From assembly GCA_046263055.1 (NCBI GenBank), contig JBHELO010000084.1, positions 1-26,587 of the forward strand: 26,587 nt of DNA, in the 5' to 3' direction. The number at the start of each line of letters is the position of its first letter. Within the stretch, counting starts at the first letter, position 1. Made by a program: the position numbers and the translations under genes. This DNA comes from DATAQC01 sp046263055 (lineage in GTDB: Bacteria > Actinomycetota > Acidimicrobiia > Acidimicrobiales > AC-14). The notes beneath the pieces are model-generated. The model saw only the letters and a list, made by a program, of their open reading frames with translations, was not told the origin of the DNA and made no database searches. Positions 6,499-14,461 of this stretch are shown piece after piece.

Positions 6499-7770
6499 GT
6501 GAAGGACATCTTCGGAGGTCGGGGAAAGGGCCGCTCGAAGGAGGACATCGAGCGCGAGGCCCAACGTGAGATCGAGCGCCTCACCCGCAATGCCGGCCCT
6601 CGCCCGGGGCTCGGCGGCGGTGGTGGCGGTGGTGGTGGAGGCCTCGGTGCGTTCGGCGGTGCCGCCGGTGGGCCCCCCGCCTTCGACGAGGTGGTCAGTC
6701 GCACGCCCGGCCGGTCCATGCCGGCCCCCGGCCCCCGGCCCCCGGCACCAGACCCCCACCTGGGTGGTGGGTTGGGGCCGTCCGGCGCCCCTCGCTTCGG
6801 CGGTGTGCCCTCGTCCGGCCCCGGCGCGCCGCCACCCACCCTCGGCTCCCCGGACGACTACACCGACGACGCCGAGGACGCCGAGGACGAGAGCGCCAGC
6901 ATCACCGAGATGGCGTTGCGGGACCACGCCGCCCGGTTCGGCACCGACCCCGAGAACCTGGTGATCCGCCAGGACCCGTTCACCGCCGAGCAGATGCGCG
7001 ACGAGGCCATGCGGCGGTTCATGCACCAGCAGGAGTCGCGTCACGCCCGCCCCGAGAGCCCCTCCCCGCGCGACCCCGTGAGCAGCGTCCTCGACCGCCT
7101 GGCCGCCCGTCGGGCCGCCGAGGAGGAGGCCCGGGCCGCAGGTGAAGCGGACGGCGAGGCGGGGGTGCTGGACCGCATCCGCGCCCGGCGGGAGGCGGTG
7201 CAGGCCGAACAGGAGCCGGAGCCCGTTCGCAGGGCGCGGCCCGACCCGGGGTCCCCGCTGAGCCGGCTCCAGAGCCGGGAGGCACTGGCGCCGGAGGGTG
7301 CGGATGACGGCGGGGGCGACGCACTGGCCAGCATGCGGGCCCGGGTCATGCAGCGACGCTCCCAGCCTCGCAGGCCGGCGCCCGCCGCCGCCCCACCGCC
7401 CGACGAGGGCGAGGACGATCTGTCTTCCCCGACCGACTTCGAGGCCGTGGTCTCCCGGCTGTCCCACGCCCGCCCTTCGCGCCCGACCGGTGCGAGCTCC
7501 GCCCGGCGCCTGGCGACCGGCCGGGGATCGGGCCCGCCGGCCCCGCCGGCGGGCCGGCGTAGGTCCGGCGCCCCAGACGCGCCGGCGGCCGCACCGGCCA
7601 AGCCCCGTCGGCCAACGAGGGCGGCAGGGGGGGCGGGGCCGGCCAAGGCGGCGGCGGCGTCGAAGGACGCGTCGGTGGCGCGCCGGCGCCCGGCGGCTGA
7701 CACGGCAGGCGGGCGGGGCGCCACCAAGAAGGCGGCCGCCGTCTCCAAGCGGGGCGGCCCGCGGCGCTGA
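6499..7770 (+). CDS. Long intrinsically disordered protein with a basic Ala/Lys/Arg tail
   Basis: 423 residues from the GTG at 6499, chosen because GAGGGG lies a suitable distance upstream; an in-frame GTG at 6478 would add 7 residues. The start (VKDIFGGRGKGRSKEDIEREAQREIERL) predicts a helix, followed by a run of ten Gly and a Pro/Gly-rich region. The centre is acidic (DDYTDDAEDAEDESAS) with helical, charged stretches containing repeated R-A-R/RRA heptad-like elements (DRLAARRAAEEEARAA, DRIRARREAVQAE). The last 90 residues are Ala, Pro, Lys and Arg rich, like histone H1-type or HupB tails. No enzyme motif, signal peptide or membrane segment is present. Function unknown; nucleic-acid binding by the tail is inference. 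Confidence 0.75.
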   Translation: MKDIFGGRGKGRSKEDIEREAQREIERLTRNAGPRPGLGGGGGGGGGGLGAFGGAAGGPPAFDEVVSRTPGRSMPAPGPRPPAPDPHLGGGLGPSGAPRFGGVPSSGPGAPPPTLGSPDDYTDDAEDAEDESASITEMALRDHAARFGTDPENLVIRQDPFTAEQMRDEAMRRFMHQQESRHARPESPSPRDPVSSVLDRLAARRAAEEEARAAGEADGEAGVLDRIRARREAVQAEQEPEPVRRARPDPGSPLSRLQSREALAPEGADDGGGDALASMRARVMQRRSQPRRPAPAAAPPPDEGEDDLSSPTDFEAVVSRLSHARPSRPTGASSARRLATGRGSGPPAPPAGRRRSGAPDAPAAAPAKPRRPTRAAGGAGPAKAAAASKDASVARRRPAADTAGGRGATKKAAAVSKRGGPRR

Positions 7771-7780
7771 GACGAGGAAC

Positions 7781-9154
7781 CTACCCGGCGACGGCCGTCG
7801 GGTCGGTCTCGGGCACCGGGGCCTCGGCCGCATAGGCCGGCACGTGGTTGCGCCACCGGCGCCGCACCTCCTCGGTGACGACGTCGCGTACCTCGGCCAG
7901 CACCTCCCCGGGACGGTGACGGCGGGAGGCGATGGCCCGGGCGGCGGCGCCGACCAGGCGGGCCGGGGTCAGGATCTCCGACGGCCGCACCCGGTGGTTC
8001 AACACGTCCACCGCCCGGGTCAGCCCGCCGGGCTCCCGCGCCAGCTTGGCCATGATCTCGTTGAAGACGATGGGCACCGGCCCGGCGGCACCGAGATCGG
8101 ATGCGAACCAGTGCATCTCGGCGGCGTCGTTGTCCCGCCACTTCCACCATCGGGCCAGAGCGGCGTCGGTGGCCGACTCCCCGCCGCCGGCCCCGACGAT
8201 GGCAGCGGCCAAGTGCTCGCCCTGGCGCAGGGCGTCGGAGATCCCTTGGCCGGGCGTGGGGTCCTTGAAATGGCCGGCGTCGCCCAACAGCACCCAGCCC
8301 GGTCCGGCCGACTCCCGGAAGAAGCCGCTGAAGGCGGCCATGCCCCGGGGGCGGGCGGTCCGGCGGCCACCGGCCACGGCGGCCGCCGCCGGCTCGCACC
8401 GGGCCACCCGCTCGTCGTAGGAACGCTCGACGTCGGCGGTGAAGGAACGCAGCTCGGCCAGTGCCGGGAGCACCGCCACCATGTAGAGCCCGGAATCGGT
8501 CGGGCAGGCGATGGCGAACTCGGTGTCCCACCGCAACAGGTGGGCGGCCGCCGGAGCCGACCACGTGGCTCCCTCGTAGTAGGCCCAGAAGCCGAAACGC
8601 TGGTTGGGCGACACGTTGTACGTGCGGGCGCCTACCAGGCGCGCCACCTTGGACGCCCGCCCGTCGGCCCCCACCACCAACGGCGCCAGGAGGCGTCGCT
8701 CGACCCGGCCGTCGTCCTCCACCACCACCCCCGCCACCCGGCCGCCCGACTGCACCAGGCCGGTGACCCGGGTGGCCGGGTACACGGTGGCCCCCGCGTC
8801 CTGGGCCGCCTCCACCAGGATGGCATCGAGCCGGGAGCGGCGGAGGCACATGGCGGGCCCCGGGTCACCGGGCCGGCTCGGCCACGGGATGCACGCGGCC
8901 ACGTCACCGAGCACGAAGTCGGCCAACTCCAGCCAGGGCGCGCCGGTGGCCACCAGGCGGTCCACCACCCCCAGCCGCCCGAGCACGGCTGCCCCGCTGG
9001 CCTGGAAGAGGTGGGTGGAAGGCGTGTCGCTCGGGAAGGTGGCCCGGTCCACCACCGCCACCGACAGGCCGGCCCGGGCCAGGTGGGCGGCCAGTGGCGA
9101 CCCCGCGCACCGGGCCCCCACGATCACCACGTCGTGGTGCTCGGCGGCCGTCAT
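7781..9154 (-). CDS. FAD-dependent oxidoreductase (geranylgeranyl-reductase/PHBH-type monooxygenase family)
   Basis: 457 residues with the three hallmarks of group A flavoprotein monooxygenases: an N-terminal FAD-binding Rossmann motif (DVVIVGARCAGSPLAAHLARAG, with the last glycine of GxGxxG kept), the middle VVGADGRASKVAR (DG motif), and LLGDAGHFKDPTPGQG (GD motif contacting the FAD ribityl chain). A C-terminal helical segment follows. It should oxidise or reduce a hydrophobic or aromatic substrate in the cytosol; the substrate is unknown. It is last in a same-strand run with the formaldehyde dehydrogenase, with 16 nt between the genes, and is convergent with the disordered-protein gene. Confidence 0.88.
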   Translation of the reverse strand: MTAAEHHDVVIVGARCAGSPLAAHLARAGLSVAVVDRATFPSDTPSTHLFQASGAAVLGRLGVVDRLVATGAPWLELADFVLGDVAACIPWPSRPGDPGPAMCLRRSRLDAILVEAAQDAGATVYPATRVTGLVQSGGRVAGVVVEDDGRVERRLLAPLVVGADGRASKVARLVGARTYNVSPNQRFGFWAYYEGATWSAPAAAHLLRWDTEFAIACPTDSGLYMVAVLPALAELRSFTADVERSYDERVARCEPAAAAVAGGRRTARPRGMAAFSGFFRESAGPGWVLLGDAGHFKDPTPGQGISDALRQGEHLAAAIVGAGGGESATDAALARWWKWRDNDAAEMHWFASDLGAAGPVPIVFNEIMAKLAREPGGLTRAVDVLNHRVRPSEILTPARLVGAAARAIASRRHRPGEVLAEVRDVVTEEVRRRWRNHVPAYAAEAPVPETDPTAVAG

Positions 9155-9170
9155 GGGGGTTCGCCGCTCG

Positions 9171-10253
9171 TCAGAAGACCACGACCGAACGGAGCACCTC
9201 GCCCCGCTGCATGCGCCCGAAGGCCGCCTCCACGCCGTCCAGGGGGATGGTCTCGGACACGAAGCGGTCGAGGTCGAGGCGGCCGGCCCGGTACGCGTCG
9301 ATCAGGACCGGGAAGTCGCGGGTGGGCAGGCAGTCGCCGTACCAGGACGGCTTGAGCGCGCCGCCCCGGCCGAAGAGCTCGAGCATGGGCAGCTCCACCG
9401 TCATGGTGGGCGACGGCACGCCCACCTGCACGAGGGTCCCCGCCAGGTCCCGGGCGTAGAACGCCTGGAGCATGGTCTCCGGCCGGCCCACCGCCTCGAT
9501 GGCCACGTCCACGCCCAGGCCGCCGGTGAAGCCCTTGACCGCCTCCACCGGGTCCTCCGACGTGGCGTTGACGGTGTGGGTGGCGCCCATGTCCAGCGCC
9601 CACCGGAGCTTGCGGTCGTCCACGTCGACGGCGATGACCTGGCGGGCGCCGGCCAGCACGGCGGCGGCGATGGCGGCGTCACCCACGCCCCCGCACCCGA
9701 ACACCGCCACCGTGTCACCCCGCTGGACGGCACCCGTGTTCAGGGCTGCCCCGATCCCGGCCATGATCCCGCAGCCCACCAGGCCGGCCGCCTCCGGGCG
9801 GACGGGCGGCACCTTCACCGCCTGGCCGGCGGCTACCAGGGTGAGCTCGCAGAACGCGCCGATGCCGAGGGCCGGGCTGAGCACCGTGCCGTCGGCCAGG
9901 GTCACCTTCTGGGCCGCGTTGCGGCTGTCGAAGCAGTACCAGGGCCGGCCCCGCAGGCACGACCGGCACGTGCCGCATGGCGCCCGCCAGGCCACGACCA
10001 CGAAGTCGCCGGGGGCGACGCCACCCCCACCCTCGCCCACCGCCTCGACCACCCCGGCCGCCTCGTGGCCCAACAGGAACGGGAAGTCGTCGTTGATGGC
10101 GCCCTCCCGGTAGTGGAGGTCGGTGTGACAGACGCCGCACGCCTGGACCCGCACCAGTGCCTCACCGGGGCCGGGGTCGGGCACCACCACCGTCTCCACG
10201 GTGACCGCCGCCCCCTTCGCCCGGGCCACCACGCCCGGCACCTCGTGCGCCAT
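9171..10253 (-). CDS. mscR: S-(hydroxymethyl)mycothiol dehydrogenase (mycothiol-dependent formaldehyde dehydrogenase)
   Basis: A 360-residue zinc alcohol dehydrogenase that oxidises the formaldehyde-mycothiol adduct with NAD+. The sequence closely follows mycobacterial MscR/AdhE2 throughout: CGVCHTDLHYREG with the catalytic zinc Cys42, FPFLLGHEAAG, structural zinc cysteines in CGTCRSCLRGRPWYC, the conserved ALGIGAF, nucleotide-binding GCGGVGDAAIAAAVLAGA, and AFYARDLAGTLVQVGVPSP. The ATG at 10253 has GGGAGG 6 nt upstream. Mycobacterial mscR is often next to a metallo-beta-lactamase-fold hydrolase; here the neighbours are a phosphoribosyltransferase and an FAD oxidoreductase. This is the strongest single indication of a mycothiol-making actinobacterium. 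Confidence 0.95.
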   Translation of the reverse strand: MAHEVPGVVARAKGAAVTVETVVVPDPGPGEALVRVQACGVCHTDLHYREGAINDDFPFLLGHEAAGVVEAVGEGGGGVAPGDFVVVAWRAPCGTCRSCLRGRPWYCFDSRNAAQKVTLADGTVLSPALGIGAFCELTLVAAGQAVKVPPVRPEAAGLVGCGIMAGIGAALNTGAVQRGDTVAVFGCGGVGDAAIAAAVLAGARQVIAVDVDDRKLRWALDMGATHTVNATSEDPVEAVKGFTGGLGVDVAIEAVGRPETMLQAFYARDLAGTLVQVGVPSPTMTVELPMLELFGRGGALKPSWYGDCLPTRDFPVLIDAYRAGRLDLDRFVSETIPLDGVEAAFGRMQRGEVLRSVVVF

Positions 10254-10326
10254 CGTCGTCCTCCCGGTCGGGTGCGGCCATCGTGCCACCCCGGGCGACG
10301 ATCCGAACCCGCCGGAGGCGCCATCG

Positions 10327-11016
10327 TCATGTGCCGAGCAGGCGGCGGATGTCGGCGTCGGTCGGGGCCCGAAAGTCCCGGTACCACTGGCCCACGGCCA
10401 CGAAGTCGTCGGGACAGCGGGCGCACACCACCTCGTCGGCCACCCGGCCCAGCTCGGCACACGTAACCCGGGCGCTGACGGGGACCGCCACCACCACCCG
10501 GGCCGGCGGCTCGGCCGCCGGGCCGGCGGCCGGGCCGGCGGCCGGACCGCCATCGGGCGGCGGGCGGACGGCCGCCACCGCCACCCGCATGGTGGCGCCG
10601 GTGGCCAGGCCGTCGTCCACGAGGATGACGACGCGGCCGGCCAGGCCGGGGAACGGGCGGTCACCCCGGTAGAGGCGGGACCGGCGCTCGAGCTCCACCG
10701 CCTCGCGGGCGGCCACCGCCTCGACGGTGGCCGGGGCGATGCCCAGGCCCCTGACCACGTCGGCGTTCACCACCCGGGCCCCGGCGGCGGCGATGGCGCC
10801 CATGGCCAGCTCCTCGTGGCCGGGGACGCCCAGCTTGCGCACCACCAGCACGTCCAGGGCGGCGCCCAGGGCGGACGCCACCTCGGCCGCCACGGGCACG
10901 CCGCCCCGGGGCAGGCCGAGCACGACCACGTCGTCGCCGTCCCGCCAGCCGTCGAGCAGGGCGGCCAGGGCCCGCCCGGCGTCGGCGCGGTCGGCGAAGG
11001 GCCGATCCGTGGCCAC
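10327..11016 (-). CDS. Phosphoribosyltransferase family protein
   Basis: 229 residues from the GTG at 11016. The PRPP-binding loop VVILVDDGLATGATM is clear, and the N-terminal part (VVVLGLPRGGVPVAAEVASALGA, VLVVRKLGVPGHEELAMGAI) is the hood and first Rossmann strand of type I phosphoribosyltransferases of the predicted-PRTase group often found with stress or dienelactone hydrolase genes. Between the PRPP loop and the last strands is a low-complexity insert built from repeated GPAA units (DNA at about 10513-10552). The substrate is unknown. It follows the Rieske gene after 25 nt and so is probably in the same operon. Confidence 0.85.
   Translation of the reverse strand: MATDRPFADRADAGRALAALLDGWRDGDDVVVLGLPRGGVPVAAEVASALGAALDVLVVRKLGVPGHEELAMGAIAAAGARVVNADVVRGLGIAPATVEAVAAREAVELERRSRLYRGDRPFPGLAGRVVILVDDGLATGATMRVAVAAVRPPPDGGPAAGPAAGPAAEPPARVVVAVPVSARVTCAELGRVADEVVCARCPDDFVAVGQWYRDFRAPTDADIRRLLGT
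10513..10552. repeat. 12-bp tandem repeat inside the phosphoribosyltransferase gene
   Basis: Roughly three copies of a 12-bp unit (CCGGGCCGGCGG-like) encode GPAA repeats between the PRPP loop and the final beta strands. The length is a multiple of three, so the frame is kept. Confidence 0.7.
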
Positions 11017-11041
11017 GGTACGGAGTGCGCCCGCCGGAGCG

Positions 11042-11887
11042 TCAGGTCCGGCGGCGCACCTGCACCGTGCCGTCCAGGACCCGGGCCTCGTAGCGCGGCT
11101 GGGGGGCGGTGGCCGGCCCGTGCACGGGCGAGCCGTCGGCCAACCGGAAGGTGCTGCCGTGCCAGGGGCAGGTCACGCAGCCGTCGACCACCTCGCCCTC
11201 GTGGAGCGGGCCGCCGGCGTGCCCGCACACGTCGCCGATGGCCAGGATCTCGCCACCCTGGCGCACGAGCAGCACGCCCGAGTACCCGGTTGGCGACCCC
11301 TCGGTGACCTCGCCCTCGGGGACGGTGTCGATCCACTCCTCCGGGCCCTCGTCCCAGGCGTTGCGGTCCACGTTGACGCCCTGGCGGTAGGACAGGTGCC
11401 CGCCCAGGTAGCCGCCCACGGTGGCGACGGTGGCGCCCACCAGTCCCAGGACCACGCCCCGGTGACGGTCGCCCCGGCGGCGGGCGAACCACGACAGCGT
11501 GTAACAGCTCACCGCCACCAGGTTGGCGCCGGCGTGCACCAGGCCCACCCGCCGCTCGGCGCCCAGCAGGTCGGACCAGTCCGACAGGCCGGCGGCCGCG
11601 GTGGGCACGGCGCTGAGCACGCCCACGCCCACCAGGGTGTCGGCCGCCGCCTGGCCGTCGCGGCCGGCGCACAGGTCGAGGATGCAGGAGCTGGTCCAGG
11701 CGCCGATGGCCACGTCGGTGAGCATCGGATGGAGGGGATGGCCCAACCACGTGCCGGAGAGGCCGTCCTTGAGCGGGCCGTGGCCGACGACACGACCCAC
11801 CAGCCCCGCCACCGGGCGCGCCACGGAATCGAGGGCGGTGGCCCCGTGTATGCGGTCGACCAGGTCTTCGAGCAGCCGGGGGGCCAT
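11042..11887 (-). CDS. DUF2231 membrane domain fused to a Rieske [2Fe-2S] domain
   Basis: 281 residues. Residues 1-170 are a DUF2231-type membrane domain with the typical GHPLHPMLTDVAIGAWTSS stretch and four hydrophobic segments. The C-terminal 100 residues are a Rieske ferredoxin domain: cluster ligands are in CGHAGG and CPWHG, two Cys and two His as required, followed by FRLADGSPVHGPAT. A membrane-anchored electron carrier is expected, its partner unknown. It starts 3 nt after the stop of the muconolactone-isomerase-like gene, so the two are translationally coupled. The fusion is known in actinobacteria. Confidence 0.9.
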   Translation of the reverse strand: MAPRLLEDLVDRIHGATALDSVARPVAGLVGRVVGHGPLKDGLSGTWLGHPLHPMLTDVAIGAWTSSCILDLCAGRDGQAAADTLVGVGVLSAVPTAAAGLSDWSDLLGAERRVGLVHAGANLVAVSCYTLSWFARRRGDRHRGVVLGLVGATVATVGGYLGGHLSYRQGVNVDRNAWDEGPEEWIDTVPEGEVTEGSPTGYSGVLLVRQGGEILAIGDVCGHAGGPLHEGEVVDGCVTCPWHGSTFRLADGSPVHGPATAPQPRYEARVLDGTVQVRRRT

Positions 11888-11890
11888 CGC

Positions 11891-12178
11891 CTAGCCCTGC
11901 GGGGGCACGACGGGCAGCGACGACATGTCGGCCAGCGGGTAGACGTCGAAGTGGGAGAAGTTGTACACGGGGAGCTGGGCCAAGAGCATCTCCAGCTCGT
12001 CGTTGGACTCGACGTCGAAGATCCACGCCCCGCCGTGGTAGCCGACGATGTGGTAGCGGCCGGTCACCTTGCCCTGCTCCTCCAGCGGCTTGGCCACGTC
12101 GGGCATGCGCAGGACGGTCTTCATCATCTCCGCCGACAGGCGGGAGATCTCCATCTTCCACACCACCAGGAACTTCAT
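11891..12178 (-). CDS. Muconolactone delta-isomerase-like (ferredoxin-fold) protein
   Basis: 95 residues, close to the 90-97 typical of the family. The start MKFLVVWKMEI, the middle GKVTGRYHIVGYHGGAWIFDVESNDELEMLLAQLP and the end YNFSHFDVYPLAD follow the alpha/beta sandwich of the muconolactone isomerase superfamily. A strong GAGGAGG (complement of 12184-12190) lies 5 nt before the ATG. It heads a probable operon through the Rieske, phosphoribosyltransferase, mscR and FAD oxidoreductase genes. No catechol-pathway partners are present, so a true muconolactone isomerase role is not supported by context. Confidence 0.82.
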   Translation of the reverse strand: MKFLVVWKMEISRLSAEMMKTVLRMPDVAKPLEEQGKVTGRYHIVGYHGGAWIFDVESNDELEMLLAQLPVYNFSHFDVYPLADMSSLPVVPPQG

Positions 12179-12263
12179 GCCGTCCTCCTCGCTCGGTGTC
12201 CTGTCGTCGGCCACGTTATGCCTGTCACGGTTGGCTGCCCGGCGGGCGGGGGACAACCTCCCC

Positions 12264-12533
12264 ATGACCGATCCCCGCCTCGAAGACCACGTGGTCGGAC
12301 TAGAGCTCCAGCTCGTCGAGCTGGTCAAGCAACAGGAGGTGGCCCGGACGCAGTACCGCCCGGACGACGCCGCCCGCCTGGAGGGCGAGATCGCCCGGGT
12401 GCAGACGGAGCTGGCCAGCACCGCCGAGGCGGTGGTGGGCGAGGAGCCGGTGGCCCCCAGCGACCACGCCGACGTCCTGGCCCCCACCGTCGACGAGGTC
12501 GTCGGCGACGAGCGCTCCATCCTCGCCCGCTGA
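12264..12533 (+). CDS. Small charged helical protein of unknown function
   Basis: 89 residues from the ATG at 12264. The first half (HVVGLELQLVELVKQQEVARTQYRPDDAARLEGEIARVQTELAST) predicts two helices with heptad-like Leu/Val spacing, so a helical hairpin or short coiled coil is likely; the second half is acidic and probably disordered, ending DERSILAR. The ribosome-site-like GGGGGA just upstream can pair with TCCCC touching the ATG (hairpin 12249-12263). It is divergent from the isomerase-like gene by 85 bp. No family recognised. Confidence 0.68.
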   Translation: MTDPRLEDHVVGLELQLVELVKQQEVARTQYRPDDAARLEGEIARVQTELASTAEAVVGEEPVAPSDHADVLAPTVDEVVGDERSILAR

Positions 12534-12536
12534 TCT

Positions 12537-12572
12537 GAGCGGTCCGGCGGCGGGGCGGTGCCCCGCCCGCTC
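12537..12572. terminator. Bidirectional hairpin between convergent genes
   Basis: Perfect arms GGCGGGGC (12549-12556) and GCCCCGCC (12560-12567) with a GGT loop, extended by outer arms GAGC (12537-12540) and GCTC (12569-12572). It sits exactly between the stop codons of convergent genes. There is no U-tract, as is usual in very GC-rich actinobacteria. Confidence 0.55.
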
Positions 12573-13617
12573 ACGCCGCGACCCATGCCTCGGAGGGGTC
12601 GAGGAGGTCGAGCACGGCCAGCTCCACCGCGCCCTGGGTCAGGAGCGTGCCGGTGCCGTCGCCGGTGACGGCAGCCAGGTCGTCCAGGGCGTCGGCGATG
12701 GTTTCCCCGGCTCGGTAGCGGTCGAACACCCGGGGGTCGATGTAGGACGACCGGCACACGGCGGGAGTGTTGCCCAGGTAGTGCGAGACCTCCTTGACCG
12801 CCCGGGTGACGGCCCGCTTGCGGGCGGTGGGCGACGCCGCCCCCGTGGAGACGGCCAGGGCCACCGCCGCCAGCACCGTGGCGTTCCACGTGCGGAAGTC
12901 CTTGGCCGTGAACTCGCCGCCGGTGGCCTCCTTGACGTAGTCGTTGACGTCGCCCGACTTCACGTCCACCCACCGGTGCCCCCGCTGCCAGGCCAACAGC
13001 TCCGGCGTCCCACCCCGCCGCCGCTTCAGTACCTCCACCACCGAGTACACCTCGGGGTCCACCACCGACTGGACGCGACGCTTGCCGCTCTTGGCCACGT
13101 AGTCGAACGTCACCACCCCGTCGCCCAGCAGCCGTACGTGGGACTTGTGCATGGTGGCCAGCCCGTAGGTCTGGTTCTCCTCGGCGTAGCCCTCGGTGCC
13201 GATGCGGAAGAAGCCCAGGTCGAGCAGGCGGGTGGCGCAGGCCAGCACCCGGTCCCTGGGGAGTCCTTCCTGGGCCAGGTCGGCGGCCACCCTCCCGCGC
13301 ATGGCGGGCAGGGACCGGCCGAACGCGAGCATGTGCTCGAACTTCTGGCGGTCCCGGCGCTCCCGCCACAGGTCGTGATAGCGGTACTGCTTGCGGCCCC
13401 GGGCGTCGACGCCGGTGGCCTGGATGTGGCCGCGGGGATCGGGGCAGATCCACACGTCGGCCCATGCCGGTGGGATGACGAGGGACCGGACGCGGTCGAG
13501 CACCTCGGGGTCGGTGACCCGCCTGCCGTCGAGGCCGACGTAGCTGAACCCCCGGCCCGCCCGACGGCGGCGGATGCCGGGCGCCGTGCAGTCGGCCCGT
13601 CGGAGTCTCGGCGCCAC
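12571..13617 (-). CDS. DNA topoisomerase IB (poxvirus-type)
   Basis: 348 residues from the GTG at 13617, the usual size of bacterial topoisomerase IB, which relaxes supercoils by a 3'-phosphotyrosine intermediate. All catalytic positions by alignment with the vaccinia enzyme can be seen: Arg in GFFRIGTEGYAEEN, Lys in DYVAKSGKRR, Arg in FTAKDFRTWNAT, and the nucleophile Tyr at about residue 292 in SSYIDPRVFDRY. The position of vaccinia His265 is Asn in LGNTPAV, which is common in bacterial members. The start is inferred because the frame stays open far upstream over the DUF72 gene, but family similarity begins at GFSYVGLDGRRV. It lies 52 nt downstream of the DUF72 gene. Confidence 0.9.
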   Translation of the reverse strand: MAPRLRRADCTAPGIRRRRAGRGFSYVGLDGRRVTDPEVLDRVRSLVIPPAWADVWICPDPRGHIQATGVDARGRKQYRYHDLWRERRDRQKFEHMLAFGRSLPAMRGRVAADLAQEGLPRDRVLACATRLLDLGFFRIGTEGYAEENQTYGLATMHKSHVRLLGDGVVTFDYVAKSGKRRVQSVVDPEVYSVVEVLKRRRGGTPELLAWQRGHRWVDVKSGDVNDYVKEATGGEFTAKDFRTWNATVLAAVALAVSTGAASPTARKRAVTRAVKEVSHYLGNTPAVCRSSYIDPRVFDRYRAGETIADALDDLAAVTGDGTGTLLTQGAVELAVLDLLDPSEAWVAA

Positions 13618-13669
13618 GACCGGGCGTCTGCCCGCCGGGCCGAGCCGGCAAACGCGCGCCGGGCCGGCG

Positions 13670-14443
13670 TTACCCGGCGTGGACGTCGGCGGGCGCGGGC
13701 ACCCGCGTGGGCGACAGGCCGGCCCGCCGGCAGGCGAGGGCGAAGAGCCGGGCGTCGCGCACCGCGCAGGCCACGTGGTCGTTGTTGAAGAACACGTACA
13801 CGTCGGCCGACGCCGGCCACAGGTCGGCCAGGCGCCGGGCCCACGTGCCGAGCGCCTGGCGGCCGTAGCACGGGTGGGGCCGGGCCCGGCCCTCGTGGAG
13901 GCGGAGGTAGCCCCAGTCGGCGGTGCGCCACGCCGGGGCCCGCCGGCGGGGGCTGTCGGCCAGGCACAGGGCGACACCCCGGTCGGCCAGCAGGCGACGG
14001 GCGTCATCGATGAACCACGACTCGTGGCGGGGCTCGACGGTGACCCGGACCCCCGGGGGGAAGCGGTCCAGGGTGGCCTCCAGCAACGGCAGGTCGAGAG
14101 CCAGCGTGGGGGGCAGTTGCAAGAGGACGGGCCCCAGCTTCGGCCCCAGGTGGCGGGCCCGGTCCATGAAGCGCGCCACCGGCTCGGCCGGCGCCTGCAG
14201 GCGCTTGACGTGGGTCAGGTAGCGGCTGACCTTGACGGCAACGACGAAGTCGTCGGGGGTCCGCTCCGCCCACGCCGCGAAGGTGGTGGCCTCGGGGAGG
14301 CGGTAGAAGGCGTTGTTGACCTCCACCACCCTGAAGCGCGCCGCATAGTGCTCCAGCCACCGGGCCTGGGCGACGCCGGCGGGGTAGAAGCGCTCCCGCC
14401 AGTCCCGGTACTGCCATCCCGACGTGCCGATCCAGACGGGCAC
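13670..14443 (-). CDS. DUF72 domain protein (TIM-barrel, YecE-like)
   Basis: 257 residues from a GTG. It has the family's opening WIGTSGWQYRDWRERFYPAG, the NAFYRLP motif, VAVKVSRYLTHVKRL, LLQLPPTL, VEPRHESWF and the C-terminal YVFFNNDHVACAVRDA. These form a TIM barrel whose activity is not established. It is followed closely by the topoisomerase IB gene and preceded, with an 18-nt gap, by the glycine-zipper stress protein, so the three are probably co-transcribed. Confidence 0.9.
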   Translation of the reverse strand: MPVWIGTSGWQYRDWRERFYPAGVAQARWLEHYAARFRVVEVNNAFYRLPEATTFAAWAERTPDDFVVAVKVSRYLTHVKRLQAPAEPVARFMDRARHLGPKLGPVLLQLPPTLALDLPLLEATLDRFPPGVRVTVEPRHESWFIDDARRLLADRGVALCLADSPRRRAPAWRTADWGYLRLHEGRARPHPCYGRQALGTWARRLADLWPASADVYVFFNNDHVACAVRDARLFALACRRAGLSPTRVPAPADVHAG

Positions 14444-14461
14444 CGGCGGGGTCGCGCCGGC

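Noticed and set aside
6600..6650. Gly-coding GGT/GGC run as a possible CRISPR or minisatellite
   Set aside because: It is a simple codon repeat inside a coding frame, with no spacers or conserved direct repeat.
6304..7833. 509-codon minus-strand frame opposite the disordered protein
   Set aside because: It crosses the tRNA gene and has no motif; the plus frame has a promoter, ribosome site and ordered charge pattern.
7041..8849. Long minus-strand frame across the disordered-protein and FAD oxidoreductase genes
   Set aside because: Composition is Gly/Arg/Pro noise, while the other frames give coherent proteins with motifs.
12730..12780. Asn in place of the catalytic His in topoisomerase IB
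   Set aside because: LGNTPAV is common in bacterial topoisomerase IB proteins, so it is not unusual.
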